Below are positions 35,046 through 45,045 of a stretch of DNA of 64,000 bases, one piece after another (position 1 is the stretch's first letter; each line of letters starts with the position of its first letter). Both the position numbers and the translations under genes were made by a program. Below the pieces are notes generated by a model. It was not told where the DNA came from and searched no databases. It saw nothing but the letters and a program-made list of their open reading frames with translations. The DNA is from Rhizocola hellebori. Lineage in GTDB: Bacteria > Actinomycetota > Actinomycetes > Mycobacteriales > Micromonosporaceae. Where the stretch lies: positions 124,001 to 188,000 of the forward strand of contig NZ_BONY01000006.1 in assembly GCF_016862955.1 (NCBI RefSeq), given 5' to 3'.

Positions 35046-35119
35046 GGGGCGGTAGCTCAGCCGGTTAGAGCAGCGGACTCATAATCCGCCGGTCGTGGGT
35101 TCGATCCCCACCCGCCCCA
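35046..35119 (+). tRNA. tRNA with CAT anticodon, probably elongator tRNA-Met
   Basis: Acceptor stem GGGGCGG (35046-35052) pairs with CCGCCCC (35112-35118); D arm GCTCAGCCGGTTAGAGC; anticodon stem GCGGA/TCCGC with loop CTCATAA giving CAT (35080-35082); T arm GTGGG-TTCGATC-CCCAC; discriminator A. CCA is not encoded. A tRNA-Ile2, whose C34 is modified to lysidine, has the same anticodon and cannot be excluded by eye. A decayed integrase gene lies just downstream, consistent with this tRNA being an integration site. Confidence 0.93.
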
Positions 35120-35351
35120 CTTTCAAAACCAGCCCATACGTGCGCTCACCAGGTAACAAGCATGTGGGTCGATTCCAGTCAGACGCAGCCAGATGCCACC
35201 AAAAGTAGGGCCGTTGTCGGCAGTCGTGGAATATGCGTGGAATGATCTCGACCCCGTTTGCCCAGGTCGACAAGGCAAAAGCCGGTTTCCGGCGATCGTA
35301 CCGGGACCGGCTTGGTGCGGGTCTTCTGGGCAGGCGGCAAGCGTGGGGTGA

Positions 35352-35924
35352 TCACCGATCCAGGCCACGGGCCGACACGAAGCCTGCGAGTGTCGCTGCC
35401 AGGTGACCCGGTTCGTGCCAGTGTTGGAAAATGTCAGACGACGACCGTACCGCGACACTGCTCCAGGCCTTGTTTCCTTCGCCGTAGTAAACGTGGAGTG
35501 TTCCGCCTGTATCGAGCGCCAACCCAGGTTGTGAGTCGACACCTATGGGGGACGCTCCGTCATATTGCTGCGTGATCCGTGGCCCGTAGATCGACCAGGC
35601 GTTGACGGTTTTCCCTCTAAGTCGTTCAAAAATCGTTGCATGGGGCGGATAATCGCGCAGCTTCAGTGCCGGATCCAGCTCACGATCCCTAGCGCGGCTG
35701 GCGACCTTTTTGCACAGATCAAGAACACGAGCCGCCTGTTCGAGGAGCGCCTGCTGCCGCGCCTTTGCTTGATCGTGGGCTGTCCTCCTAGCCAGGTCCG
35801 CCTGTTGCCTCCGATGAGCGGCGTTCTCCGTCTGTTGGCGCGCTTCACTAACAAGCTTGTCAAATTCCGCATCTCCGAATGTCGGCGCCATAGCTCCGTA
35901 TTCAATCATCTTGTCTAGATCCAT
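35352..35924 (-). CDS. hypothetical protein of the integrated element
   Basis: About 190 residues from ATG 35924. A helical, coiled-coil middle rich in Gln/Arg/Ala (EARQQTENAAHRRQQADLARRT) is followed by a Trp/Tyr-containing C-terminal domain (TVNAWSIYGPRITQQYDG). No signal peptide. Located between tRNA-Met and the broken integrase, so it is element cargo. Family not recognised. Confidence 0.6.
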   Translation of the reverse strand: MDLDKMIEYGAMAPTFGDAEFDKLVSEARQQTENAAHRRQQADLARRTAHDQAKARQQALLEQAARVLDLCKKVASRARDRELDPALKLRDYPPHATIFERLRGKTVNAWSIYGPRITQQYDGASPIGVDSQPGLALDTGGTLHVYYGEGNKAWSSVAVRSSSDIFQHWHEPGHLAATLAGFVSARGLDR

Positions 35925-35946
35925 CGGTGTGCATAACTGAATCGAC

Positions 35947-36712
35947 CTAGCTGAGTGCTGCTTCAATCCGTGCGTTCATGATCCCCTCGTCGCCGTCGAT
36001 GCACTTCGCGTAGATCCGCAACAGCACCTCGACCGACTGCCCGGCCCGACTGGCGACCTCGGTAGCGGGCACCCCAGAGTTGAGCCACAACGACACTGCC
36101 GCGTGGCGAAGGTCGTAGGGACGCTTCGCCAAGACCGACAAGATCTGAGCGGGGGAGAGCGCCAGGTTGCGTGCGGAGGCCCAAACGCGGCTGTAGGTCG
36201 TCGAGCCGATCACGCCGCCGCCCTCGCTGCGGAACAGCCTGCCGTCCTGAGCAGACCCGAAGGTAGCGATGTGCCAGACGAGCAACTGGACCAGCTCGGG
36301 CGGGATCGGCACCGACCGGGTCTCGTTGTCGGCCCGGTGCTTGAGCCTACGGGTATCGTGCCGCTCGCCAGAGTCGGTCCACTTTCTTGCCCGCATCAGT
36401 GCGGTTGACCTCCAGAGTCAAACGGCCCCAACCACTTTCCGGAAGCTGGCAGTCATGCGTGCGGAGCCAGGCCACCTCGCGCGGACGCATCCCGGCGAAG
36501 TACATACACGCGAAGAACGCCACCAGCCGAAGCCCGCGATCCATTATCCTTCCGCCGATCGAGGCGACTGCTATTAACAGCGCCCGAACCTCAACCGGGT
36601 TCGCTACCACCCGCCGATCAACAGTGTCGACGACCCGCTTGCGGCGCGACTTGACCCTGAGCCGATCAATCGGGTTGTGCTCCAGGTGGCCCTGGTGCCC
36701 GAAAGGCAGCGA
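35947..36712 (-). pseudogene. tyrosine recombinase (integrase), frameshifted and 5'-truncated
   Basis: Two frames together give the C-terminal two thirds of an actinobacterial integrase. Upstream part: FFACMYFAGMRPREVAWLRT with the first catalytic Arg. Downstream part: RSVPIPPELVQLL and RPYDLRHAAVSLWLNSGVP with the H/R box (Leu-Arg-His), then GQSVEVLLRIYAKC carrying the catalytic Tyr. The frame shifts near 36385, inside AGKK/WTDSGERHD. A TAG at 36713 cuts the frame upstream, and the N-terminal SAM-like domain is not found. It is therefore inactive unless these are sequencing indels. Confidence 0.85.
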
Positions 36713-36934
36713 CTATCCCTACTCATCTGCGCTGCGTCGCTGGTCGGCGTCGACAACAATGCGGGTGAGGGTCGCGCCAATCGTCTCCGGTGGTGCGCTC
36801 GAGCATGCTGGAAACGGAGGCGCGTGCCTCGGCCTCGTTGTCGAAGTAGTCTTTTGCGTTGGCGGAAAGTGGTCTTCGGCGGGCGTCCTCTCCGTTTAGG
36901 ACCTCAGTGGCAGAGATCGTCGAGATGGTTCACA

Positions 36935-37237
36935 ATGGCGATCGTGGGGATACGACCGTTCGCCGTGGGCGTGCTGGCAGCCTTTGCCGCAGTCTGCGAA
37001 GCGAACGCGTCCCCGTCCACATTGGTTGGCCAGCGATGGCTGTTTGGATGCGCGCTCAGCGCGGGCTTGGCCGCCTACTTGGCGCTACCAACCATGCTGG
37101 ACTACACACTGATCTTAAAAAAAATCTCTGACCCCATTGTGAAAAACTTCACTGCGGCGGTGATTGACTCGGAGGCCGTTCTGCGGCGGGTCAGTGCTGA
37201 CCTGCGTCTTTCTGACCCCGTCTTCGAGACCTCCTAA
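36935..37237 (+). CDS. small hypothetical membrane protein
   Basis: A 100-residue frame from ATG 36935 with two hydrophobic segments (GVLAAFAAVCEA and WLFGCALSAGLAAYLALPTMLDYTLIL) and a charged tail (KKISDPIVKNFTAAVIDSEAVLRRVSADLRL). Lies in the decayed element; no family recognised and no strong ribosome site. Confidence 0.45.
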   Translation: MAIVGIRPFAVGVLAAFAAVCEANASPSTLVGQRWLFGCALSAGLAAYLALPTMLDYTLILKKISDPIVKNFTAAVIDSEAVLRRVSADLRLSDPVFETS

Positions 37238-37630
37238 CAATCTGTAAGCGCATCGTCACTTGCTGCTGACCAATTGGTCTTAGAGACTGCTGTGTCCCAA
37301 CTTTTTCGGGAGTTGGAGTCGCACTCGGAGCGCTCATGACCAGATCGCAGTTGATGGCAGACTCGTGGGCGCAGGCGTTCGGGGCGGTCATTGCACAAAT
37401 GCGCCAACCATCATCAATGACCGATTCAACGAACATGGCTGAAAGTTACTGCCCACAATGATCATGAGCCTGGCGTGCGAGCCGGATCAATTTGGCGTAC
37501 AACCTTTGGGGCGTCAGTCCAATACGCCGCTTGGTCGTTGTGGATCACCTCGCGCCCGCCGGTGGAAGCTCTTCCACCCGATCGAACGCGATCTTTCCTG
37601 GCATCTCAGCAACGAGCCTGCTGAATCAGG
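37238..37630. other. degenerate stretch, no gene seen
   Basis: Mixed composition with many stops in all frames. Nothing recognisable. Confidence 0.4.
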
Positions 37631-37959
37631 CTAGGACCTGCAGGCGAGCCGAGACACTTCGCCATCGCAGAAGAGATTGATCTCGATCTCAACTCTAGCC
37701 GGAGGACCGCCCAATGGCGTGTCTTGGAAGTAATCCAACACCGCCACAGCAGGCGTTGCCGCACCCCTACCCGCCTCGATCGTGCCCTGCACGAACCAAC
37801 GACCTGTTGCCACCACCGGAACCGCGACACAGGCCAAAAAAGGCGGCTAACGCCGCCACCATCCACACCCGCCGAGGCAACCAGCGCCAGTCACCCTCGA
37901 CGGGCTGAAACCTTCAACCCCTGGCGCTTACCCGCTTTAGCTTTCAACCCACCCTTCAT
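37631..37959 (-). pseudogene. small membrane protein gene split by two frame changes
   Basis: Reading from ATG 37959 gives a basic start (MKGGLKAKAGKRQGLKVSARRG) ending at a TGA. Shifting frame there continues EGDWRWLPRRVWMVAALAAFF, a membrane segment. After a run of six T (minus strand) another shift restores ACVAVPVVATGRWFVQGTIEAG and DTPLGGPPARVEIEINLFCDGE to the stop at 37631. The joined product is a plausible single-pass membrane protein of about 105 residues. Either decayed or affected by homopolymer errors. Confidence 0.5.
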
Positions 37960-38390
37960 GCTCCCGCTCCAGCTCATACACAAAGCATGCCGGAACATCG
38001 GGCGAAGTGGCGAACGGAAAACGTTGTGGGAACAGGGAAAGAGGGAGAGCTGGACAAGAAACACCAACTACACCACCGCAACCAGGTGAACCAATCGACC
38101 ACGAACGGGGCCTCGCAACAATCTCGGCCTCGCGTGCGTAACATCAGGACTCCTACCGGCCACAACATGCCACAGACCGTCATGATCAAAACCTCGTAAA
38201 CAAAACCTCGTATTCGCCGTGTCGAAACTTCCCTACGAGATCAAGGGCCGCCCAAGGGCGGCCAGCCGCACCGGCACGCACCGCCTAAGCCTTCGGCCCG
38301 GCGGGCGGCACTACCAAGACACCCAGATCTCGGAAGATCGCCAGATCGACTACGGGAATGAAGATATCTGTCGGCTGTTTGCTGGAGGGT

Positions 38391-38949
38391 TCAGATGGAC
38401 GGCCGCACCGTTTGGATGTCCGATGACCTGCGGGGAACAGCGAGATCGACAAGGCAAGCAGGTTGTGGCGCAGGGACCTGTCCCGGCCTCGCCCCGGACA
38501 GCCACAGCTGTGCCGCGCCAGCCGCTGCCGCCAGGTCTTCGGCATGCCCCTGCAGCAGAGTCGAGCGGTCAGCGAGCAGCGCGAGATAGAACTGCCGCTT
38601 CCACGGGCTCAACAGAAGGTCGGCGTGCACTTGGCCGCTTTCGACGGTTGCGGTGCGATGAGAGTTCACGCTCTGCCGTGGCCGTGCGTGAAGTGGTGCT
38701 CCGATCCGGTCGAGCTCGGCCTGCCAGGCATGGCTGGCGTCGCCCGCCGCGACAATGTCCGGGTACCAATGCGCGGTATCGCCCCAGCATCATTCGTATC
38801 AGCCATCGCTCCATAATGCACCCGCAAAAGCGACTCGACCCCCGTGCACGCCCAGCGCAGCTGGCGTCCGCCGCCGTCGGCTTTACGCGCCAGGTGGGTC
38901 AGTACATGTCCTCGCGACCAACAGGATCAAAGCCGTCGATCTCAGTCAT
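38391..38949 (-). pseudogene. hypothetical protein gene with two frameshifts
   Basis: Three successive minus-strand frames join into one protein-like sequence: MTEIDGFDPVGREDMY from ATG 38949, then THLARKADGGGRQLRWACTGVESLL to NDAG, then GDTAHWYPDIVAAGDASHAWQ to the stop at 38391, including LLSPWKRQFYLALLADRSTLLQG. The opposing long plus-strand frame (38219-39016) has no coding character and is a shadow. Family not recognised. Confidence 0.5.
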
Positions 38950-39297
38950 GGCGCAAGTTTGTCATGCAGGCAAACAAAAGTTGCTGTCGGCCATCAAATC
39001 AAGTAGATATATGTAAAGCGCACGGCGTCGCGTTGTGGCCGAGCGTTTCATTGCCAATCTGCCAGCAGGTCCTCTAGTAGTGCATGTGCTGCGGCTGCTC
39101 GCTGCATGGCGTGATTATGCAATGCGATTGGGGATGAGCGGATTGACATCGAACTGCATAGGAGCCTGATCAAACACTGCCCAGCATGCGGCTGCTGGTA
39201 GCGTACGAGGATCTAGGCGAACTTAGTAGCCGGTGCATTCAGCCGGCGGCCAGAAGGCGTCCAGTCGGCGGCCAGATAGGGCACCTAGTTTGCGCAC

Positions 39298-40545
39298 ATG
39301 TTGATGAGAATCATGCTCGCTGCGGCGGTGGGTCTGGTCCCCGTCGCGACACCGGTACCGGCGATGGCTGCCGCGCCGCCACCGGTGCCCGGCCAAACAG
39401 CTCCATTCCGAGAAATTCCCCTCCAAACAGCTCCGACCAAGGCAGAGCCGGAGCCGGATTGTCAGCAGGTCTTGCAGCAGGCCCGGCGTATGGCGCTCGC
39501 CTCCGGCAAGACTGCCACGGTCCCATGTGTGACCCTCTCATCTCCCGATGCGGCCGTCGTGGCACCCGACGCGGTCGGCGTGCAGGAGTTCTGCGGCGTC
39601 AACGAATGGGCCTTTACCCGGCACACTGCTTGCATCTCCGGAGTGTCGGGCGTGCTGAGTGTCTACGCCTTGGTCGAAGGTCGCGAGGTGCTGGTCGGCC
39701 AGGTGTATTTCACGATCACCACCGGGACCTCGACCAGCGGCAATTCCGCGCGGTGGACCCACAGCTTCTCCCTCACGCCCACCCTCATGTGGGGATCGGT
39801 CGGCAACACCTACCTCATTGCCACGGCGGAGTGCGCCGCGAACTGCAATTTCGAGAGCATGAACTTCAACTCGGCGTTCCCGATCGCCACCGGCGTGTCT
39901 CGTAGCGGTTCGGCAACGCTTTCCACGACCTCGTACGGGGAAGGCACGGTCTGGCGGGCGTGGTCGACCTGGGCTTATTGGTTCAGGAACCCGGATTGGG
40001 TTATCCCGGTATCCAACACGTTGCGGATCAGCGCGCCCGACCACCGCTGCGACGAGGCGATCGGGATCCGCTTCTCGATCGGCTGCGTATACAGCCAGGT
40101 ACGGCCCTTGCACGAGATCGGCCGCACCCGCTATCCCAAGTACGCCAGGCACATCGAGCTGGCGATCAACTTCGGGGTACCGTCCATATTGACCCGCACC
40201 CAGATTTCAGCGCAGAACGCCGCGAACCGGGCCAGAGCCTGCCCGCAGTCGCCCGCGAACGGCTGGAGCTGTGACGAGTACCCGTTCGCGTCGACCCAGG
40301 AGGGGGCGGCCAATCCAATCCACCCGTACGGACGTACCTTCCAGATCCTGAACTGGAACAACGGCGCCGAACCGTTTTTCTGCGGGATCGGCTGGCTCAC
40401 CCCGCGGCGGGCCGGTGACTCGCTCGGGTACAGCGTCTGCGGGATACCGCTGGATCAGAACACCGGCGGCGGAACCGATCTCGGCAATTTCTACATCAGG
40501 AACCGTGTCCTACACGACGACCGGTTCCAGGTGATGGTGGTGTAA
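39298..40545 (+). CDS. secreted protein with C-terminal NucA/NucB-like nuclease domain
   Basis: A 415-residue exported protein. The N-terminus is a signal peptide (MLMRIMLAAAVGLVPVATPVPAMAAA, cleavage after AMA likely). The middle is beta-rich with repeated Trp/Ser/Thr. The C-terminal part has the pattern of the NucA/NucB deoxyribonuclease domain: RACPQSPANGWSCDEYPFASTQEGAA, where the Asp-Glu and surrounding residues form the active-site segment. Many paired cysteines fit an extracellular protein. Possible roles: extracellular DNA degradation or an antibacterial effector. A perfect terminator follows. Confidence 0.75.
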   Translation: MLMRIMLAAAVGLVPVATPVPAMAAAPPPVPGQTAPFREIPLQTAPTKAEPEPDCQQVLQQARRMALASGKTATVPCVTLSSPDAAVVAPDAVGVQEFCGVNEWAFTRHTACISGVSGVLSVYALVEGREVLVGQVYFTITTGTSTSGNSARWTHSFSLTPTLMWGSVGNTYLIATAECAANCNFESMNFNSAFPIATGVSRSGSATLSTTSYGEGTVWRAWSTWAYWFRNPDWVIPVSNTLRISAPDHRCDEAIGIRFSIGCVYSQVRPLHEIGRTRYPKYARHIELAINFGVPSILTRTQISAQNAANRARACPQSPANGWSCDEYPFASTQEGAANPIHPYGRTFQILNWNNGAEPFFCGIGWLTPRRAGDSLGYSVCGIPLDQNTGGGTDLGNFYIRNRVLHDDRFQVMVV

Positions 40546-40557
40546 TCGGTGGCGCCG

Positions 40558-40593
40558 GAAACCCGTGTGGCTCAACCAAGCCACACGGGTTTC
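40558..40593 (+). terminator. hairpin terminator after NucA/NucB-like gene
   Basis: Perfect 15-bp inverted repeat GAAACCCGTGTGGCT / AGCCACACGGGTTTC with a 6-nt loop, 12 nt after the stop. Confidence 0.85.
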
Positions 40594-40749
40594 GGCTCGC
40601 GGTTCAGCTCGCGCACGATGTTGATCATCCGATGATTGAGGGATGGATAGCGGGCCTCGATCGGTCGTATCCCCACAGAGAAATATCTACATAGCAGACG
40701 GTGCCCGAAGGGCGGGGTGGCCAAGGAGGCGCTCCGCGCTCGGTGAGGG

Positions 40750-40777
40750 TTGACCCTATGTCGAAGAGCGATAGAGT
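40750..40777 (+). promoter_or_regulatory. leaderless-type promoter in front of a PadR remnant
   Basis: -35 TTGACC (40750-40755), 16-nt spacer, -10 TAGAGT (40772-40777). The expected transcription start falls at the GTG 40784, so the mRNA would be leaderless. Confidence 0.65.
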
Positions 40778-40783
40778 GGTCGC

Positions 40784-40918
40784 GTGCGACTGACGATCCC
40801 GACCGCGAGAGTGCTCTCCTCCAATGTGGAGGAAGCCCGCTACGGCCGGCAGCTGTCCGGGCTGCATCAGAGCACCGCCGCGGCGCCCGCCACGGCGAAA
40901 GTGGTGTGGCCGTCGTGA
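40784..40918 (+). pseudogene. remnant of a PadR-family regulator
   Basis: A 44-residue frame from GTG 40784 (MRLTIPTARVLSSNVEEARYG) resembles the first helix of PadR repressors, which often begin LTLPTLRVL and continue EDPxxxxYGLEL. The winged helix and dimerisation part are missing. Its stop overlaps the start of the next gene (GTGA), keeping the usual coupling of PadR with a membrane-protein partner. Probably an internally deleted gene that now serves only as a translated leader. Confidence 0.5.
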
Positions 40919-41820
40919 TACGAGCCTTGAGCCGGGCACTGGTCACCGCTGCCGCGCGGCGCTGGCCCGACGAGTCGCAGATGCGCCGCGAGTGGCTGGC
41001 TGAGCTGGATTTCCTTGCTTCGCAACGAGGTTCACTGCATGCGTTGTCCTATGCGGTGGGTCTTGCCTTCGCGCGTCCCGCGCAGGCGCCCGCCATCGGG
41101 TTCACCTGGCGCACGGCTGGCACCGCGTTCTTCCTGCTCGCTGGTCCGGCAAGCCTGCTGTGCCTCATCGTGCTTGTCGGCCTGGCGCTGGGGTGGATGC
41201 TGCCGTCCCTGACCGGGGAGGACCTCAGCCTCGCCCTATTAGGATTGATAATCGTCAACGCGCTGCTTGCTGGGCTGGTCGGCCGCTGGTTCGGCGCGCG
41301 CAGTGTCATGACCGGGCCGGCCGCACTCGCCGTCGCTGTTGGGCTCTCGGTCATCGTGTCATTGCTGCTGGTACCCACGCTGGCTGGCGAAGGGATCTAC
41401 TACAAAGAGATACTCGCCGGTGTGGTTGTCTGGGCACCGGGCCTTGTCGCGCTGCTTTTCCTGGTAGCCAAGACCGCGCAACGGCGGCACAGTGTTCGTG
41501 GGGTGCTCGGAGGCCTTCTCGCGTGGCTAGTGGTGCTCGACGTGGCCATCGTCGTGGAGTTCTGGCCCCGGGTGGGGAGTGTCGTGCCGGGCGCGCCCGA
41601 GCTATCCGTGTTTGTCGGTGAGCACGCGCCGATGTGGTTCGTCTACGCGCTCACCAACAACTCGTTCGGAGTTCTCAATGCCTACGAGCGGTTCCAGGTC
41701 GCCGATGACGCTGTCCTCATGCCACACGCCCTTCTCCCGTTCGGCGTCTACGCGATGTTCTATGCCGTGACAGCGATCCGGCGAGCTACGGAACAATCTG
41801 CCGTCCAGACCGGATCCTGA
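40915..41820 (+). CDS. membrane protein linked to PadR
   Basis: A 301-residue protein. The first 45 residues are cytosolic and contain RRWPDESQMRREWLAELDFLASQRGSLHALSYAVGLAFARP, a motif seen in actinobacterial membrane proteins encoded after PadR regulators. Six or seven membrane segments follow. GTG 40915 overlaps the stop of the PadR remnant; longer frames upstream are shadows. Function unknown, presumably a sensor or transport-related partner of the lost regulator. Confidence 0.75.
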   Translation: MIRALSRALVTAAARRWPDESQMRREWLAELDFLASQRGSLHALSYAVGLAFARPAQAPAIGFTWRTAGTAFFLLAGPASLLCLIVLVGLALGWMLPSLTGEDLSLALLGLIIVNALLAGLVGRWFGARSVMTGPAALAVAVGLSVIVSLLLVPTLAGEGIYYKEILAGVVVWAPGLVALLFLVAKTAQRRHSVRGVLGGLLAWLVVLDVAIVVEFWPRVGSVVPGAPELSVFVGEHAPMWFVYALTNNSFGVLNAYERFQVADDAVLMPHALLPFGVYAMFYAVTAIRRATEQSAVQTGS

Positions 41821-41835
41821 CGATCGGTGGCCGAG

Positions 41836-43443
<1,608 letters not shown>

Positions 43444-43511
43444 CTACAAGCCCGAACATCATCCCGTCCAGTCTTCCCCAGAAGCCTCTGGCGGGAGCGC
43501 TCAGACAGATT

Positions 43512-43578
43512 GATTGTCATCATTATTACGGCTAGCGTACTGTCGAGGGGTACGATAGCCGTAAGAATGATGACAATC
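43512..43578. promoter_or_regulatory. 23-bp inverted repeat in the abiE promoter
   Basis: Arms 43512-43534 and 43556-43578 are complementary over 23 bp with one mismatch, separated by 21 bp. The right arm ends 12 nt before the antitoxin start. AbiEi antitoxins are known to repress their own operon by binding inverted repeats of this kind, so this is the likely autoregulatory operator. AT-rich compared with its surroundings. Confidence 0.8.
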
Positions 43579-43590
43579 GAAGGAGTTGCG

Positions 43591-44232
43591 ATGGCTACGA
43601 GGCAGGCCGGGCTACCGCCTGAGCTGGCTCAGGCACCGCTGCGCACCGTACGCCCACGGGACATCACTGTCTATGCTCACGCGCGGTCCCAGCTTGCTCG
43701 TCTGGCCGAAAGCGGGCTGCTCCACCGGCTCGCACCAGGCTTCTACGCGATCGTTCCGCAAGACCGCGTCGGCCGAAATTGGCTCCCTTCACTTGAAGGG
43801 GCAGCGGCCGGGATCGCTGCTGCAGAATTCGGCGCTGGCGGCTATGCGTTGATGGGAATGGCGGCCGCGCGGCTACATCGCGGCGTCCCGCGCGCCATTG
43901 CCGTTGCCAGCGTCGCCGCGCCGCGGCGAAGGGAGTCGATAATGTTGACGGACCGCGCGGCGACAATCCGCTTCTTCGTTCGCGACCTAGATGCGATGCA
44001 CGTCGAGATGCTCCAAACAGATATGGGTGGATGTCTAGTGACCACGCCGGAGCAGACGGTGCTTGAACTTGCCCATCTCGCAGGCGCCGAAGGTCTCCAA
44101 CAAGAGGCTGAGTCGGCGATTCGGGCGCTGCTGCCTCGTTGCGATCCGGAGATTCTCCGCGATATCGCAGCACATCAACGGCTGAAGCGAGCCTTGGATC
44201 GGGTCCTCAAGATGGAGGATTTGGATGAATGA
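43591..44232 (+). CDS. abiEi: AbiEi-family antitoxin/repressor
   Basis: A 213-residue type IV antitoxin. The N-terminal winged helix (AHARSQLARLAESGLLHRLAPGFYAIVP) is the AbiEi DNA-binding domain; the C-terminal domain continues EAAAGIAAAEFGAGGYALMGMAAARLHRG to LKRALDRVLKMEDLDE. ATG 43591 was chosen because GAAGGAG lies 7 nt upstream; two earlier in-frame ATGs lie inside the operator. It overlaps the toxin gene by 8 nt. The gene looks intact. Confidence 0.88.
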   Translation: MATRQAGLPPELAQAPLRTVRPRDITVYAHARSQLARLAESGLLHRLAPGFYAIVPQDRVGRNWLPSLEGAAAGIAAAEFGAGGYALMGMAAARLHRGVPRAIAVASVAAPRRRESIMLTDRAATIRFFVRDLDAMHVEMLQTDMGGCLVTTPEQTVLELAHLAGAEGLQQEAESAIRALLPRCDPEILRDIAAHQRLKRALDRVLKMEDLDE

Positions 44233-44876
44233 GCGAACTTCGCCCGCGCCCTCCTTCGGGCTGTCCGCGGAGGATCTGGCGCGTGAAGCCGATCGATTTG
44301 GCGTCTCGGACGATCAGGTCCGGCGAGATCACGCGATCTCCCATGTATTGGCCGCCATCGCCGCACAACTCGCCGGCGACGTAATCTTCTTCGGCGGAAC
44401 AGCGCTGAGCCGAACTCACCTGTTGCACGCGCGGCTCAGCGAGGACATCGACCTTCTCTCCCTGGTACCGAGGAGAGAATTGGCCGACCGACTGACCAAG
44501 ACGATCGCCAGCCAACTTCTGCGGACCCACGGCAGGGTGTCCTGGAATCCCGGCTTCTCCCCTCGTGATGACGTCCAGCCAGCCGTTCTCCAGACCTCCG
44601 AGGGCATCGCGATCAAGATTCAGCTGCTTGATGGCGCGAACTACACAAGGTGGCCCGTAGAAATAAGGCATCTGGAGCAGCGCTATCGGGATGCGCGACC
44701 GGCTTTGCTCCAGGTGCCGACGATCGCGTCTTTTGTGGGATGGAAGACTGACGCCTGGTGTGCGCGAGTGGGAAGCTGCACTAGCAGGGCAGACCCGGCT
44801 TAACGTCGGGCCTGAAGACGCATTGCTCGCGGTGCGGAATGCATGGGCGAGCGCACAAGGCGAAACGTGGAGCTAG
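44225..44876 (+). pseudogene. abiEii: AbiEii-type nucleotidyltransferase toxin, internally deleted and frameshifted
   Basis: The N-terminal nucleotidyltransferase domain is kept: VIFFGGTALSRTHLL and RLSEDIDLLSLVPR hold the G-G-T-x-L and D-x-D motifs. After SFVGWKTDAW (near 44755) the usual segment (AAPRDLYDLWAL and following, roughly 50 residues) is gone. The C-terminal piece VREWEAALAGQTRLNVGPEDALLAVRNAWASA resumes in another frame to the stop at 44876. The long frame itself stops at 44803 with an unrelated tail. The toxin is therefore probably inactive, while the antitoxin upstream is intact. Confidence 0.8.
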
Positions 44877-45045
44877 CCAAGGCCTTCTTGAGTGCGGCAG
44901 CGTGTTTGTGGAAACCGCACCGGGCAGCGCGGCGGATCGATAGCCTGAAGGCTGTGATTGAAGCGGTGCCTGGTGTGCGCAGGGACCGCTGGCCCGCGCG
45001 TCAGCCAAGCGTGATGGATGCGGCACAGGGGAGAAGGAGCACCGG

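Noticed and set aside
38219-39016. Long plus-strand frame of 265 codons
   Set aside because: Arg/Pro/Ser-rich shadow with no family features or ribosome site; the opposite strand shows protein-like sequence in three successive frames.
35046-39297. Direct repeats of the tRNA-Met 3' end marking element borders
   Set aside because: I looked for a second copy of the T-arm/acceptor sequence before the NucA/NucB-like gene and did not see one.
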